A stretch of DNA of 64,000 nt from an uncultured Bacteroidaceae bacterium (GTDB taxonomy: Bacteria; Bacteroidota; Bacteroidia; Bacteroidales; Bacteroidaceae), in the NCBI GenBank assembly GCA_905233285.1, contig CAJODY010000001.1:117728-181727 (forward strand). Reading direction: 5' to 3'. The notes beneath the pieces are model-generated. The model saw nothing but the letters and a program-made list of their open reading frames with translations, was not told the origin of the DNA and ran no database searches. Below are positions 1-8,296 of the stretch, piece after piece (the first letter of the stretch is position 1; every line of letters begins with the position of its first letter). Position numbers and translations under genes: made by a program.

Positions 1-495
1 GAAGTCGTAACGAGCACCGTCAACGGCAATATCGTGAATCTCACCAGTTGACATAGCCTGCATGACCATGTAGGTAAGTTCGTTGTGAACACCACCGAGC
101 ATAGCATCCGAGTTGAGGATGAAACTGTCGGTCAGTGCCTCACCAAAGGTCATGTCAGCGAGTTTCGCGCTCTTGCGCAACTCAATCATATCATCCTGAG
201 TGATGTTGAAGCCGTGACCCAACTGAGGCAGCGTACCTCCGTAGAACTCCCATCCGATGGTGCTGCGCTGCGGCTTCTCAGAATGAGTACCGAGGATGCT
301 GGCACGTACCAGAATCGGGGTCTTCTTGATGCCCTGCTTCCACTCACGATCGTCGGTCGGCTTTCCCCACGAAGCAAACTGACGCCAGATAGCACGGTTG
401 TACTTGGCGTTTGCGTTGTCGAGAATCAGACCGAAGTTTTCAGCATCCACATACTCATGCAGACCACTGATACCATAAAGATTTAAGTCTCTCAT
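1..495 (-). CDS. Putative major capsid protein, N-terminal part (cut by window edge)
   Basis: The minus-strand frame is open from the ATG at 495 to the edge of the window, giving 165 residues that start MRDLNLYGISGLHEYV. No diagnostic motif is visible. The call rests on context: it is the third leftward gene after a scaffold-like and a decoration-like protein, where Bacteroidetes siphoviruses commonly carry the major capsid protein, and the visible residues (soluble, mixed alpha/beta, no signal peptide or membrane segment) fit a capsid subunit. The 19-bp gap to the preceding gene suggests co-transcription. It could be another head protein; the C-terminus lies outside the window. Confidence 0.55.
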   Translation of the reverse strand, partial: MRDLNLYGISGLHEYVDAENFGLILDNANAKYNRAIWRQFASWGKPTDDREWKQGIKKTPILVRASILGTHSEKPQRSTIGWEFYGGTLPQLGHGFNITQDDMIELRKSAKLADMTFGEALTDSFILNSDAMLGGVHNELTYMVMQAMSTGEIHDIAVDGARYDF

Positions 496-514
496 AATCT
501 AATCTCCTTTTAGT

Positions 515-1183
515 TTACACACGGGGTGAGAATTTGAAATAGCATCCGTTTTCACGCAATGCCTTCTTCAGACTCTCAGTCAGAGGCGGCATACGACGCT
601 CCAGAACAGGGCGAATACAGAAGTAAACGGGGTCGATGTCGATGGCATAAGCATCGGGATCGAGGCGGTTGTCACAATAGGTAAGACCATTGGGAATGAC
701 CTTAACCGTCTTGTCAGCATCAGACTTGGCTTCTGCCAACACGTCACCCTCTACGATGAAAGGTGTGCTGTCAGCAGCAACATTGTCAACAGTCAGAACG
801 TCAACGTCACTTGCCGAAGAGTCAACGGCGGTCACGGTGGCTACGTTGTCAGCAGCCTGCGTGAGATCGTCACCTACGACAATGAGTTTCATACCAACCT
901 TGGCAATACTGCCAGTCTCAAATTTCTCCACAGTGATAGTGTTGGCACTTGCGTCAACACTCTTCACCTTGAAAGTGTAGAGGGGAACAAGGTTGCGAGC
1001 ATCTTTGTTCTCGTCGAAGAAGACGAGAGTGCCAGCGGCCATCGCATTGGGATATGCGGGCATCAGGTCGATGTCGCACATGAAACCGCCAACGATAATC
1101 TCAGGCTTGCCCTCGTAGCACTTGCGGACACCACCAAAGTTCTTACTGAACTTAACGTAGTTGTTGATAGTTCCTTGTCTCAT
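515..1183 (-). CDS. Head decoration / head-fibre-like protein
   Basis: A 222-residue protein. The N-terminal region (about 1-60) contains GGFMCDIDLMPAYPNA and GTLVFFDENKDA. It is followed by beta-rich, Ala/Val/Asp-rich repeats (about 65-150) like the surface domains of phage decoration proteins. The last 50 residues look globular (DPVYFCIRPVLERRMPP). The gene lies between the scaffold-like and capsid-like genes in the same leftward unit. Decoration proteins bind the outside of the assembled capsid lattice. The assignment is by position and composition, not by a diagnostic motif. Confidence 0.45.
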   Translation of the reverse strand: MRQGTINNYVKFSKNFGGVRKCYEGKPEIIVGGFMCDIDLMPAYPNAMAAGTLVFFDENKDARNLVPLYTFKVKSVDASANTITVEKFETGSIAKVGMKLIVVGDDLTQAADNVATVTAVDSSASDVDVLTVDNVAADSTPFIVEGDVLAEAKSDADKTVKVIPNGLTYCDNRLDPDAYAIDIDPVYFCIRPVLERRMPPLTESLKKALRENGCYFKFSPRV

Positions 1184-1230
1184 GTTACTTGTGTTTGAGT
1201 TGTGAATGTTTCAGTTGTTTTCGACAATCC

Positions 1231-2082
1231 TTAACAGAAAGTCTTCTCCAGTTCGGTGGCGTAGTTCGCGCTGTCCTGTGCCTCCTGCTTCAACCTCTCA
1301 ATACGGTCTTTTACGAAGTCACTGCCACCACCAGAGCCGCCAGTGCTGTCACCGCCAAATGGCTTACCACCGTTGGGATAGCGACGTTTGTACTCTTTCT
1401 CGTAGGCAGTCTTCACGGTCGATTTCAACTCGTCATACGTAGGGTTCTCCCCGTATTCCAGATACTTAACCGTGTCTTCAATCAGAGCCGTAATCTCAGC
1501 GGGAATACTACCACCCTTACGTGCAGCAGTTTCCAACTCAGTGAGATAACTCTGGAGTTGAGTCTTTACGCGATTCAGCGTTTCGGTTTTCTCCCGTTCC
1601 TGCTGTGTCTTGACAAACTGGTTGATGGTTGCAAGAGACTTTCCTAACTCACTGTCCGCGCCAGTCAGACCTGCCAGTGCATTCTTCACGGCTTCCTGAA
1701 CTTTCACGTCAATGTCTTTGGGGTCTTCGCCACCTTTGCCACCACCACCTTCCGGGTGTTCCTTCTTGTAGTCTTCCAATGCCTTTGCTACGGCAGCGTT
1801 GATGCGGGTCTCTACATCTTTCTCATGTTGAGCACCGTACTCCTTTGCGTAGTCTGCCTTGAACTTCTCTGTAAATTCTTTTTCGTCGAAACGCTTCTGA
1901 CCTGCAAACTGAATCAGTGTTGCAACGGGTAACTTCCACGTCTCGTCGGTAATCTTAGAGTCGTCGGCAAACATTGGCAGGACACTTTCGGCAATACCGT
2001 CGAATGTCTTGTCACTAATGACCTTTGAGTTGTCTTCTCCAACCTTGGTCTTCAAGTTCTGAATGAGAATGTCTTTCTCCAT
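1231..2082 (-). CDS. Putative capsid scaffolding protein
   Basis: 283 residues from ATG 2082; an upstream in-frame ATG at 2148 would add 22 residues overlapping the promoter region and is less likely. The protein is highly charged and helical: Lys/Glu-rich segments (about 60-105 and 150-200), a Gly-rich linker (PEGGGGKGGED, about 110), a second Gly/Ser-rich stretch near 250 and a terminal helix. This pattern, with position directly upstream of decoration and capsid genes, fits an internal scaffold that guides procapsid assembly and is then removed. No protease motif was seen. Confidence 0.5.
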   Translation of the reverse strand: MEKDILIQNLKTKVGEDNSKVISDKTFDGIAESVLPMFADDSKITDETWKLPVATLIQFAGQKRFDEKEFTEKFKADYAKEYGAQHEKDVETRINAAVAKALEDYKKEHPEGGGGKGGEDPKDIDVKVQEAVKNALAGLTGADSELGKSLATINQFVKTQQEREKTETLNRVKTQLQSYLTELETAARKGGSIPAEITALIEDTVKYLEYGENPTYDELKSTVKTAYEKEYKRRYPNGGKPFGGDSTGGSGGGSDFVKDRIERLKQEAQDSANYATELEKTFC

Positions 2083-2145
2083 AACTGTAAAAATTTGTGT
2101 TTGTGTTGACGGACGTTTCTCGCCCGCTTTGTAAAGATTTTTGCG

Positions 2146-2153
2146 CAAATATA
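2146..2153 (-). promoter_or_regulatory. Candidate -7 box for leftward head genes
   Basis: On the minus strand this reads TATATTTG, matching the Bacteroidetes -7 consensus TAnnTTTG, about 65 bp upstream of the scaffold ATG. No clear TTTG -33 box is present; the operator-like sequence at 2170-2184 occupies that position. Confidence 0.45.
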
Positions 2154-2169
2154 GACGAAAAATGTAAAA

Positions 2170-2184
2170 AATCAGATATTTATT
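2170..2184 (+). promoter_or_regulatory. Operator-like element AATCAGATATTTATT (late region copy)
   Basis: Fifteen bases identical to two copies at 17274-17288 and 17295-17309. The core ATCAGATATT also occurs (reverse complement AATATCTGAT) at 60532-60541 beside the S24 repressor. Here it sits in the divergent region between the scaffold and terminase genes and covers the -33 position of the leftward promoter. Inferred repressor or activator binding site. Confidence 0.5.
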
Positions 2185-2237
2185 TTGGAAATCTTTGTTT
2201 TCCAGACAAAAACAAAGATATTTAGGTGTTTTATCTC

Positions 2238-2245
2238 TATTTTTG
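2238..2245 (+). promoter_or_regulatory. Candidate -7 box for terminase operon
   Basis: TATTTTTG matches TAnnTTTG and lies 30 bp upstream of the terminase ATG at 2275. No convincing -33 TTTG is found at the usual spacing, so the promoter may need a phage activator. Confidence 0.4.
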
Positions 2246-2274
2246 CGACAAATTGTAAAGATAAACGAAAGATT

Positions 2275-5013
2275 ATGGAAGGTTTTACTGGACTTTACAC
2301 ACTTGACGGCAAACCAATATACTCCACTGCGTTCATTGATGAACTAAGAGAAAGGGAGAGCAATAAGAAGACATCAAGATATTTCATTGCTCAGAGAGGC
2401 GCACAGGAGGTTGGTTTGAGTAGTGTCGTAGATATTACGGTATTCGGTGGCAACCGTGGAGGCGGCAAGGCAAATCCGTATTCAACACCTGTTGCAACAC
2501 CGTCGGGATTCAGACAGATGGGCGACCTTGAAATAGGTGACTTAATCTGTACGCCTTATAACGGGGTGCAGAAAGTCAGCAATATCTTTGAGCAAGGTGT
2601 CAATACGGTCTATAACTTCCACTTCGACGATGGCACAACGGTTTCGTGCATGGATAATCACAGGTTCTGGGCGCGTACCAACACAACGGAAGACTTTCAC
2701 GAAATGACGGCACGGGAAATCATGGATTGCTATGTCATTGACCGTCCGTTCCCGCTGTCTCTGAGAAAAGGCAGAACAAATTTCATAGAGTTTCCGCTTT
2801 GTGGAGAGGTTGAACTGAATGAGAAAAGGACAGCCATTGACCTTCCAATCCATCCGTTTGTTCTTGGTTATATCAGCGGTACAGGATTCTGGCATTTTGA
2901 ACGGTCTGGTATCGCCATCAAGAAAGATTACTATATCCGACGCACAATGTACTCGTTGGGGTATAAACTCAAGACAAAGGACGAAAACTATTTCTGGCTA
3001 CGAGGTATCTCCGATGAAAACCGCCGCAAGATAACTTGCAGCAGGACTTTGCAGCCAGCACGTATTCCGCATGAGTACAAAACGGCTTCAATACAATCAA
3101 GATGGGATTTCCTGAGAGGTGTCATGTATGTTAGCGGACGCTCGATGAAGAAGCACCCGCACCTGACTCTTCCAAACAAAGAATTTATAGAAGATGTAGC
3201 AGAACTGGCACGGTCTTTGGGAATATGGGCGAGAGTTTCACAGGTCGAAGATGATCTTGAACGCATCGGATATTGGAGAGTTTCGTTCATTGCACCAAGC
3301 GACAAAGATTTGTTCATAAAGACAACTCAGAGAGACAGGGCGCATGTCAATGCCGAACTTCCGACGAATCCGAATCAGCAGAATGTATTGACAAAGAAAC
3401 TTCAGTACATCACCAAGAGCAACAAAAAGCAGAATTGCCGTTGCATCACCGTCACTGGACGTGACCACCTGTATATGACGGATGCCTACACCATCAATCA
3501 CAACACCATTACGATGTTGACTGAGCCGCTGTACGACATCACTAACAAACATTTTAACGGTATCATCTTCCGTAAGAACAAAGACGATTTCGAGAATATC
3601 ATCAACGAAAGTACGCGCTGGTTCTCGCACCTCGGCAAATACAATAAGTCGAAAGATGATATGACGTGGAACTTCAAGACTGGAGCAAAACTCGGTCTTT
3701 CGCACTATGATATGCCAATGTCTGACTTCGACATAAAGTATCGTGGTCAACAGTTTTGCTCTATCGGTATCGACGAATTGCCGCAGATGCCGTTTGAAAT
3801 GTTCAAGTTCCTAATGACATCATGCCGTAATACAATCGGTGTTCACTCTCGTATTCTCGGAACTTGTAACCCTGATCCGCTGTCATGGTTGAGAAAGTTT
3901 ATAGATTGGTGGATTGGTAAGGAAGATACCATTTATGAAGATGGGCTGATGCACCCTGAACGTAAGGGATTCCCGATTCCAGAGCGTGACGGCGTTGTTC
4001 GCTACTGCTATATGCCTGATGATAGCGTTGACAATATCATTTGGGGTGACACGCCAGAAGAAGTTTACGAGCAGTGCCGTGAGACTATCGACGATGCTTG
4101 GGATCCTGAATGGGAACAATACGGATATACAAAGACTTCTTTCTTTGTCAAGTCCGTAACTTTCAAAAAGGCAGCACTAAATGAGAATAAGGCTCTCATA
4201 AAGTCTGACCCCGGTTATATTGCGTCGCTGCTGAATCAACCGCCAGAGGTACGAGCCAGAGAGTTTGACGGAAATTGGGATATCATAAAGATGGGCGACG
4301 ATTTGATTCAAGCCTACCACCTTGACAAGATATTCCAGAACGCACAGATGGTTGGTGACGGTGTTCGCCGCGCTACTTGCGACGTTGCAGGTGACGGTGG
4401 CGATAACTGTGTGACATGGCTCTGGATTGGAAACCACGTCGCTGATGTCTATGTCTGCCGTCGTGACCCATACACAACCGTATCACTACTACGGGCGAAA
4501 CTTCACGAATGGGGAGTTTTGGAACAGAACTTCGCCTATGACCTCAACGGAATGGGGCAAGTTTTGAAGGGTGCTTTCCCTCATGCAGTAAAGTTCAACA
4601 ACCAAGAGGCGGTTGACCCCAAAGACAAATATCTATACGACAACAAGAAATCTCAGTGTGCATATAAGTTTGCAGAAAATACACAGCAATGCAACTGGAG
4701 CATTGAGCCAACTCTTCTCAAACGCAAATTCAAGATTGGTAAAGAAACGAAAACTCTTTATGACATTCTCCAACTCGAACGCAAATGTGTCAAGCAGGAT
4801 ATGTCAAAAGAGGACAAGGGCTGGTGTCTCATTCATAAGGAACAAATGAAGAATAAGGCAATCGTCGGACACTCACCAGACTTTTTCGAGGCTCTGTTTA
4901 TGCGAGAGATTTTTGATATAAAACATACACAGGCGGTTATTCCGAAATGGCTCAAAAGCAGTAGCGGCCGGAGCCGTATCAGAACCGTAAGGAAACTTGT
5001 TCCCAGACATTAA
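2275..5013 (+). CDS. terL: Terminase large subunit precursor, interrupted by an intein
   Basis: The motor ATPase and nuclease that packages phage DNA into the prohead. The ATG at 2275 is chosen because a -7 box lies just upstream and the longer frame from 2185 runs through it. The 912-residue precursor carries Walker A (FGGNRGGGK, 57-65). It is split immediately after the Lys by a 345-residue intein, and the extein resumes with TITMLTEPLY. The spliced product is about 567 residues, normal for TerL. Walker B is IGIDEL (near precursor residue 500). The C-terminal RNase H-like nuclease starts at CDVAGDGGDN, with further acidic residues at AYDLNG. It is followed by the portal gene after 17 bp. 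Identification as TerL is firm. Confidence 0.92.
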   Translation: MEGFTGLYTLDGKPIYSTAFIDELRERESNKKTSRYFIAQRGAQEVGLSSVVDITVFGGNRGGGKANPYSTPVATPSGFRQMGDLEIGDLICTPYNGVQKVSNIFEQGVNTVYNFHFDDGTTVSCMDNHRFWARTNTTEDFHEMTAREIMDCYVIDRPFPLSLRKGRTNFIEFPLCGEVELNEKRTAIDLPIHPFVLGYISGTGFWHFERSGIAIKKDYYIRRTMYSLGYKLKTKDENYFWLRGISDENRRKITCSRTLQPARIPHEYKTASIQSRWDFLRGVMYVSGRSMKKHPHLTLPNKEFIEDVAELARSLGIWARVSQVEDDLERIGYWRVSFIAPSDKDLFIKTTQRDRAHVNAELPTNPNQQNVLTKKLQYITKSNKKQNCRCITVTGRDHLYMTDAYTINHNTITMLTEPLYDITNKHFNGIIFRKNKDDFENIINESTRWFSHLGKYNKSKDDMTWNFKTGAKLGLSHYDMPMSDFDIKYRGQQFCSIGIDELPQMPFEMFKFLMTSCRNTIGVHSRILGTCNPDPLSWLRKFIDWWIGKEDTIYEDGLMHPERKGFPIPERDGVVRYCYMPDDSVDNIIWGDTPEEVYEQCRETIDDAWDPEWEQYGYTKTSFFVKSVTFKKAALNENKALIKSDPGYIASLLNQPPEVRAREFDGNWDIIKMGDDLIQAYHLDKIFQNAQMVGDGVRRATCDVAGDGGDNCVTWLWIGNHVADVYVCRRDPYTTVSLLRAKLHEWGVLEQNFAYDLNGMGQVLKGAFPHAVKFNNQEAVDPKDKYLYDNKKSQCAYKFAENTQQCNWSIEPTLLKRKFKIGKETKTLYDILQLERKCVKQDMSKEDKGWCLIHKEQMKNKAIVGHSPDFFEALFMREIFDIKHTQAVIPKWLKSSSGRSRIRTVRKLVPRH
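2470..3504 (+). mobile_element. Intein in TerL Walker A motif, degenerate LAGLIDADG endonuclease
   Basis: 345 residues in frame between Walker A Lys and Thr of TerL. The intein starts with Ala (ANPYSTPVATPSG) and ends YTINHN, with Thr as the first residue after it. Splicing blocks are visible: the N-terminal strand with GDLICTPYNG, block B-like TVSCMDNHRFW, and block F/G-like CRCITVTGRDHLYMTD then HN. With Ala at position 1 it cannot use the classical N-terminal Cys/Ser attack. The Cys in block F and Trp in block B recall class 3 inteins, although the residue before His is Asn, not the class 3 Thr. The middle has two LAGLIDADG-like helices, LGYISGTGFW (about 2866) and LRGVMYVSGR (about 3110), each lacking the usual catalytic Asp. 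The homing endonuclease is therefore probably inactive. Confidence 0.88.
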
Positions 5014-5030
5014 ACACAAAACACAAAAAT

Positions 5031-6803
5031 ATGGATGCAGTTTTAGAACAAACAAACAAAAAGTTAAGAGACCTTCTTACAAAGAAGCCTTTTACACGAA
5101 TCCTGCCCGATGGTCACTACGATCACGGTTATGTCTTTAACGAACTTTCCGAAACAGCCGTCACGCATGACAAACTGAAACGGAAAATAGTTACTCAGGA
5201 GGATTTCTTGCGAGAACTCGACCCAGCAGGACATCTTATCAACGACAAAGAACTCTTTCCAGACATCTGGCAGGAGAATGAAGAGGATGGACGTTGGTAT
5301 ATCCAAGAGATTCCGCGCTATGCCTTCTCGTATCAACAAATCATTCTCGTTAAGCACCTAACACATCTTTGCGGTAACGACATTCAGTTTGAACTCTCTG
5401 ACAAGAGCGTTACAGACGAGACCCGCGAAGTGTTCAATGAGTTTAAGAATGGTTGGGCTAACAAGAATATGGAGGTTGCCTGGTATCAACTGGCAAAGTC
5501 TGTCAAAGCAACGGGTGATGGTGCTTTCGTCGGATTCCTCGACAAAGGAAAGTTCGGTTGGAAAGTTTTGTCTTTCCTCAACGGCGACAAACTATATCCG
5601 CACTACGACCTCAGAACTGGCAAACTCAACACTTTTGCCCGTACCTATTGCAATTATTCTGAGGATGGAAGTGTCACTAAGCGTTACATTGACGTTTGGG
5701 ATGATACCAACTACTACCGTTTCGTAGCCGACGGCGATCCAAAGTCTTTGCTCGAAAAGGCGAAAAACGTAATCTTCAAACTCTTCAATACGGACGGGTA
5801 CAGACTGGAATGGATGGAAGCACACGGTTTCGACTCTATTCCTGTTGCATACATGAGAGACGATAATGGTCCATGTTGGACGTTCTCGGAAGAAACCATC
5901 GAGAATTACGAGGTGGCTTTCTCAAACCTTGCTCACTCCAACCACGATTTCGGTCTTCCCATTATGTACGTCAAAGGTGAAGGCTCTGAGGAAGTGACTA
6001 CGAAAGATATGTCATACGCCTCGAAGATTATGCTTTTGCCATCGGACGGCGAAATCGGATTCTTGAACCGTCAGGATGCTTCCAATGCTTACAAGGCAGA
6101 ACTTGACAAACTTGAAGAGAATATCTACAAGCAGTCATTCGCTGTGAAGACACCAGAATTGAAGTCAGGTGATACACCGGGCGTTTCCCTCAAAATCATG
6201 TATTCGGATGCCTATGAAAAGGCTATGACTGATGCCAATGAGTATGATGGATGCGTTGACAAGATGATTGACATATTCACATGGGGATATGGCATAGAGG
6301 CAGAAATGCGTCTGGCTTTCATCAACACCAATATCCGTCACTACATCGAGCCTTATATCCACCTCAACCTCACCGAACTCACGACTAATCTCAACACTGC
6401 TGTTGTAGGCGGTTTTCTCTCTAAGCAGACAGCATCGGAGAAACTTCCGTACTCGACACCGCAGGAATGGGAGCGTATTCAGGCTGAGAAGAAGGAGGAA
6501 CAGGCACAGGAGCTGCTGCTTACAGAGCAGAAACTTGAAATCCAGTCCGCAATTACCATCGATCAGGCAGAAGCACTCGCTGACATCGAATCTCAGTACA
6601 CCGATGAAACAACGACCACGACATCTGCCGACGGCAAAAAGAAGACACAGGGTAAGTCTCGCACCCGTACCAAAGGCAGCGTATCCACTGGCAGGGGCAG
6701 AAAGAACCATACTGGAAAGTCATGGGATGAAAACGGCAATGAGATTGACCCTACGACTGGACGCGCAAAGTCTAAGTGGGATAAGTGGAACACAACACAC
6801 TAA
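5031..6803 (+). CDS. Phage portal protein
   Basis: 590 residues, the usual portal size, directly after terL and before a minor head protein, the classical packaging order. Portal proteins form the dodecameric ring at one capsid vertex and dock the terminase. Visible features: N-terminal helical region, central beta-rich wing (GDGAFVGFLDKGKFGWKV), helical stem region around 330-480, and a long Lys/Arg/Gly/Thr-rich basic tail after residue 530 (DGKKKTQGKSRTRTKG) that may contact DNA or scaffold. It starts at ATG 5031 after an AACACAAAAAT leader. Called from size, context and fold pattern; no single catalytic motif exists in this family. Confidence 0.75.
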   Translation: MDAVLEQTNKKLRDLLTKKPFTRILPDGHYDHGYVFNELSETAVTHDKLKRKIVTQEDFLRELDPAGHLINDKELFPDIWQENEEDGRWYIQEIPRYAFSYQQIILVKHLTHLCGNDIQFELSDKSVTDETREVFNEFKNGWANKNMEVAWYQLAKSVKATGDGAFVGFLDKGKFGWKVLSFLNGDKLYPHYDLRTGKLNTFARTYCNYSEDGSVTKRYIDVWDDTNYYRFVADGDPKSLLEKAKNVIFKLFNTDGYRLEWMEAHGFDSIPVAYMRDDNGPCWTFSEETIENYEVAFSNLAHSNHDFGLPIMYVKGEGSEEVTTKDMSYASKIMLLPSDGEIGFLNRQDASNAYKAELDKLEENIYKQSFAVKTPELKSGDTPGVSLKIMYSDAYEKAMTDANEYDGCVDKMIDIFTWGYGIEAEMRLAFINTNIRHYIEPYIHLNLTELTTNLNTAVVGGFLSKQTASEKLPYSTPQEWERIQAEKKEEQAQELLLTEQKLEIQSAITIDQAEALADIESQYTDETTTTTSADGKKKTQGKSRTRTKGSVSTGRGRKNHTGKSWDENGNEIDPTTGRAKSKWDKWNTTH

Positions 6804-6806
6804 GCA

Positions 6807-7676
6807 ATGGCTGACTCTATCAAGATAAGACTCGACGGGTCGAAATACATATTGCCGACATCTGATGATATCGCATCGGCAAAGGCATACGTTTTGAGAC
6901 GTAACGAGACGGCACGGCTCTTGGAGGCAAAGGTTGATGATTGTCTCGCTGAACTGGCACAGAATATCGTGACTATATGCTATAAGTACGAGATTGTTCC
7001 AGAAGAGTTTGAGATAAGTAGTCGCTATAATGAGCAGATGATGTCAGAGATTTCGGCTGTCATGGATGATGCCGAAGAAGAAATCACCAACCTCATTTAC
7101 GAGTATTCGACACAAGCCACCACAGACCGTGAACGTTCCAAAGTCTTATTGCTATGGATAGCAAGCCTTGGTCGTAACAACAACAACCTTCAGACAACAC
7201 TCGACAATTATCTGTTTAAGACGATGAAAGACATTGAAGCGGCTGTCGCTGCTTTGAAAAAGTCGGAGGTTGCTCTCGCTGCTGCCATTACCAAAGTGAA
7301 ATCCAACCTACACACCATATATACAATGCCAGAGGTACAGGCTGCTTTCAAAACTGCATCCTCATTCAATGCAACCTATATCAGAACCAGAGGCGTTGTT
7401 AAGGGAAATGTTGGTCTATCGAACAATGGCAGCACCAACGTCACTAATATGGCGAAGATTACACTCGAAATGGCTTGGAACAGGTCACAGGCTATGGACT
7501 TTCAAGAACAGGGCGCAGTCGGATATTACCAACTCAGAGGCAGTTTATATCCGTGCGAAGCCTGTGACGATGAAGTAGGATTCCACCTCGGTCTCGAAGA
7601 AATCTTTGAACGTCCGATGGTGCATCCGCATTGTTGTTGCTACAGAGTACCGATTTATCAAATAGAAAATCAATAA
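6807..7676 (+). CDS. Minor head protein, Mu gpF / SPP1 gp7-like
   Basis: 289 residues starting 4 bp after the portal stop. The C-terminal region has the hallmark of the phage Mu F-like head morphogenesis domain: YPCEACDD..., a His (FHLGLEE) and then PHCCCYRVPI, that is Cys-x-x-Cys and His-Cys-x-Cys pairs. The N-terminal 200 residues are helical. Members of this family sit with the portal and are injected or needed for head assembly. Supported by motif and by portal-adjacent position. Confidence 0.7.
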   Translation: MADSIKIRLDGSKYILPTSDDIASAKAYVLRRNETARLLEAKVDDCLAELAQNIVTICYKYEIVPEEFEISSRYNEQMMSEISAVMDDAEEEITNLIYEYSTQATTDRERSKVLLLWIASLGRNNNNLQTTLDNYLFKTMKDIEAAVAALKKSEVALAAAITKVKSNLHTIYTMPEVQAAFKTASSFNATYIRTRGVVKGNVGLSNNGSTNVTNMAKITLEMAWNRSQAMDFQEQGAVGYYQLRGSLYPCEACDDEVGFHLGLEEIFERPMVHPHCCCYRVPIYQIENQ

Positions 7677-7678
7677 TT

Positions 7679-8269
7679 ATGGAACTTTCATTATCGAAAA
7701 CAAAAGAGGCAAAGAAACTCAATGTCACGGTGCAATACCTTGTCTTTGCCGATCTATGCGCACTCAACTACTCTGAGGAAGATGCTTATGCCATTGCATA
7801 CCCCGAAAACGAATCGCTGTCTCAGCAGCAGAACAAAAGTATTCGTGATAACATTGTGCAGTCGGCAAAGTTCAAGAAACTCTTTGAAGAAAGACGGCAA
7901 CGTATCAAACAGGGTGCTGCTGCAGCAGTCTCTCTTGATGAAGTGGAACTCGTCGGCACAGAAGAAGTCTTGAAAGAGATTCTTCGATCTGCAAAACAGC
8001 AGCCCATCGGCTCCAAGGAACGTGCTGACCTCTACGCAAAGTATAACGACATCAAGAAAGAATCGGAACAGGTCGCAGAAGACGAAACGGATGCTATCAG
8101 TTTCTATTTCCCTGCAAAGTGCAACCAGTGTCCGCTACTCTATGCTTACAATGAGGAAATGAAGAAGTGCAAAGACGAAAAAGGCAATATCATTCGTCCT
8201 GTGGAAATGGGTAGGGTGATAAAACTCTCTCACAAGATTATTCAGGCGGCAAAGGACGCAGAAGAATAA
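7679..8269 (+). CDS. Possible small terminase subunit-like protein
   Basis: 196 residues from ATG 7679, 2 bp after the preceding stop. Residues about 15-70 (YLVFADLCALNYSEEDAYAI, then a long basic helix) resemble the N-terminal helix-turn-helix of small terminase subunits, which recognise packaging sites. The C-terminal part has a Cys pair (KCNQCPLLYAY), unusual for TerS, and charged helices. It is the last gene of the packaging operon and is followed by a terminator hairpin. The TerS idea is tentative: the usual position of terS is before terL. Confidence 0.35.
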   Translation: MELSLSKTKEAKKLNVTVQYLVFADLCALNYSEEDAYAIAYPENESLSQQQNKSIRDNIVQSAKFKKLFEERRQRIKQGAAAAVSLDEVELVGTEEVLKEILRSAKQQPIGSKERADLYAKYNDIKKESEQVAEDETDAISFYFPAKCNQCPLLYAYNEEMKKCKDEKGNIIRPVEMGRVIKLSHKIIQAAKDAEE

Positions 8270-8296
8270 AGGTGTCAGTTACGACACCTTTTTTTT
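8268..8296. terminator. Intrinsic terminator between convergent operons
   Basis: Stem AAAGGTGTC / GACACCTTT with loop AGTTAC, followed on the plus strand by a T-run. It ends the packaging operon. The glycosyltransferase gene converges from the right and its stop codon lies at the edge, so the hairpin may work in both directions. Confidence 0.8.

Noticed and set aside
2542..3750. Minus-strand open frames opposite the intein and terminase
   Set aside because: They are antisense shadows of the continuous terminase precursor frame, without start context or domains.
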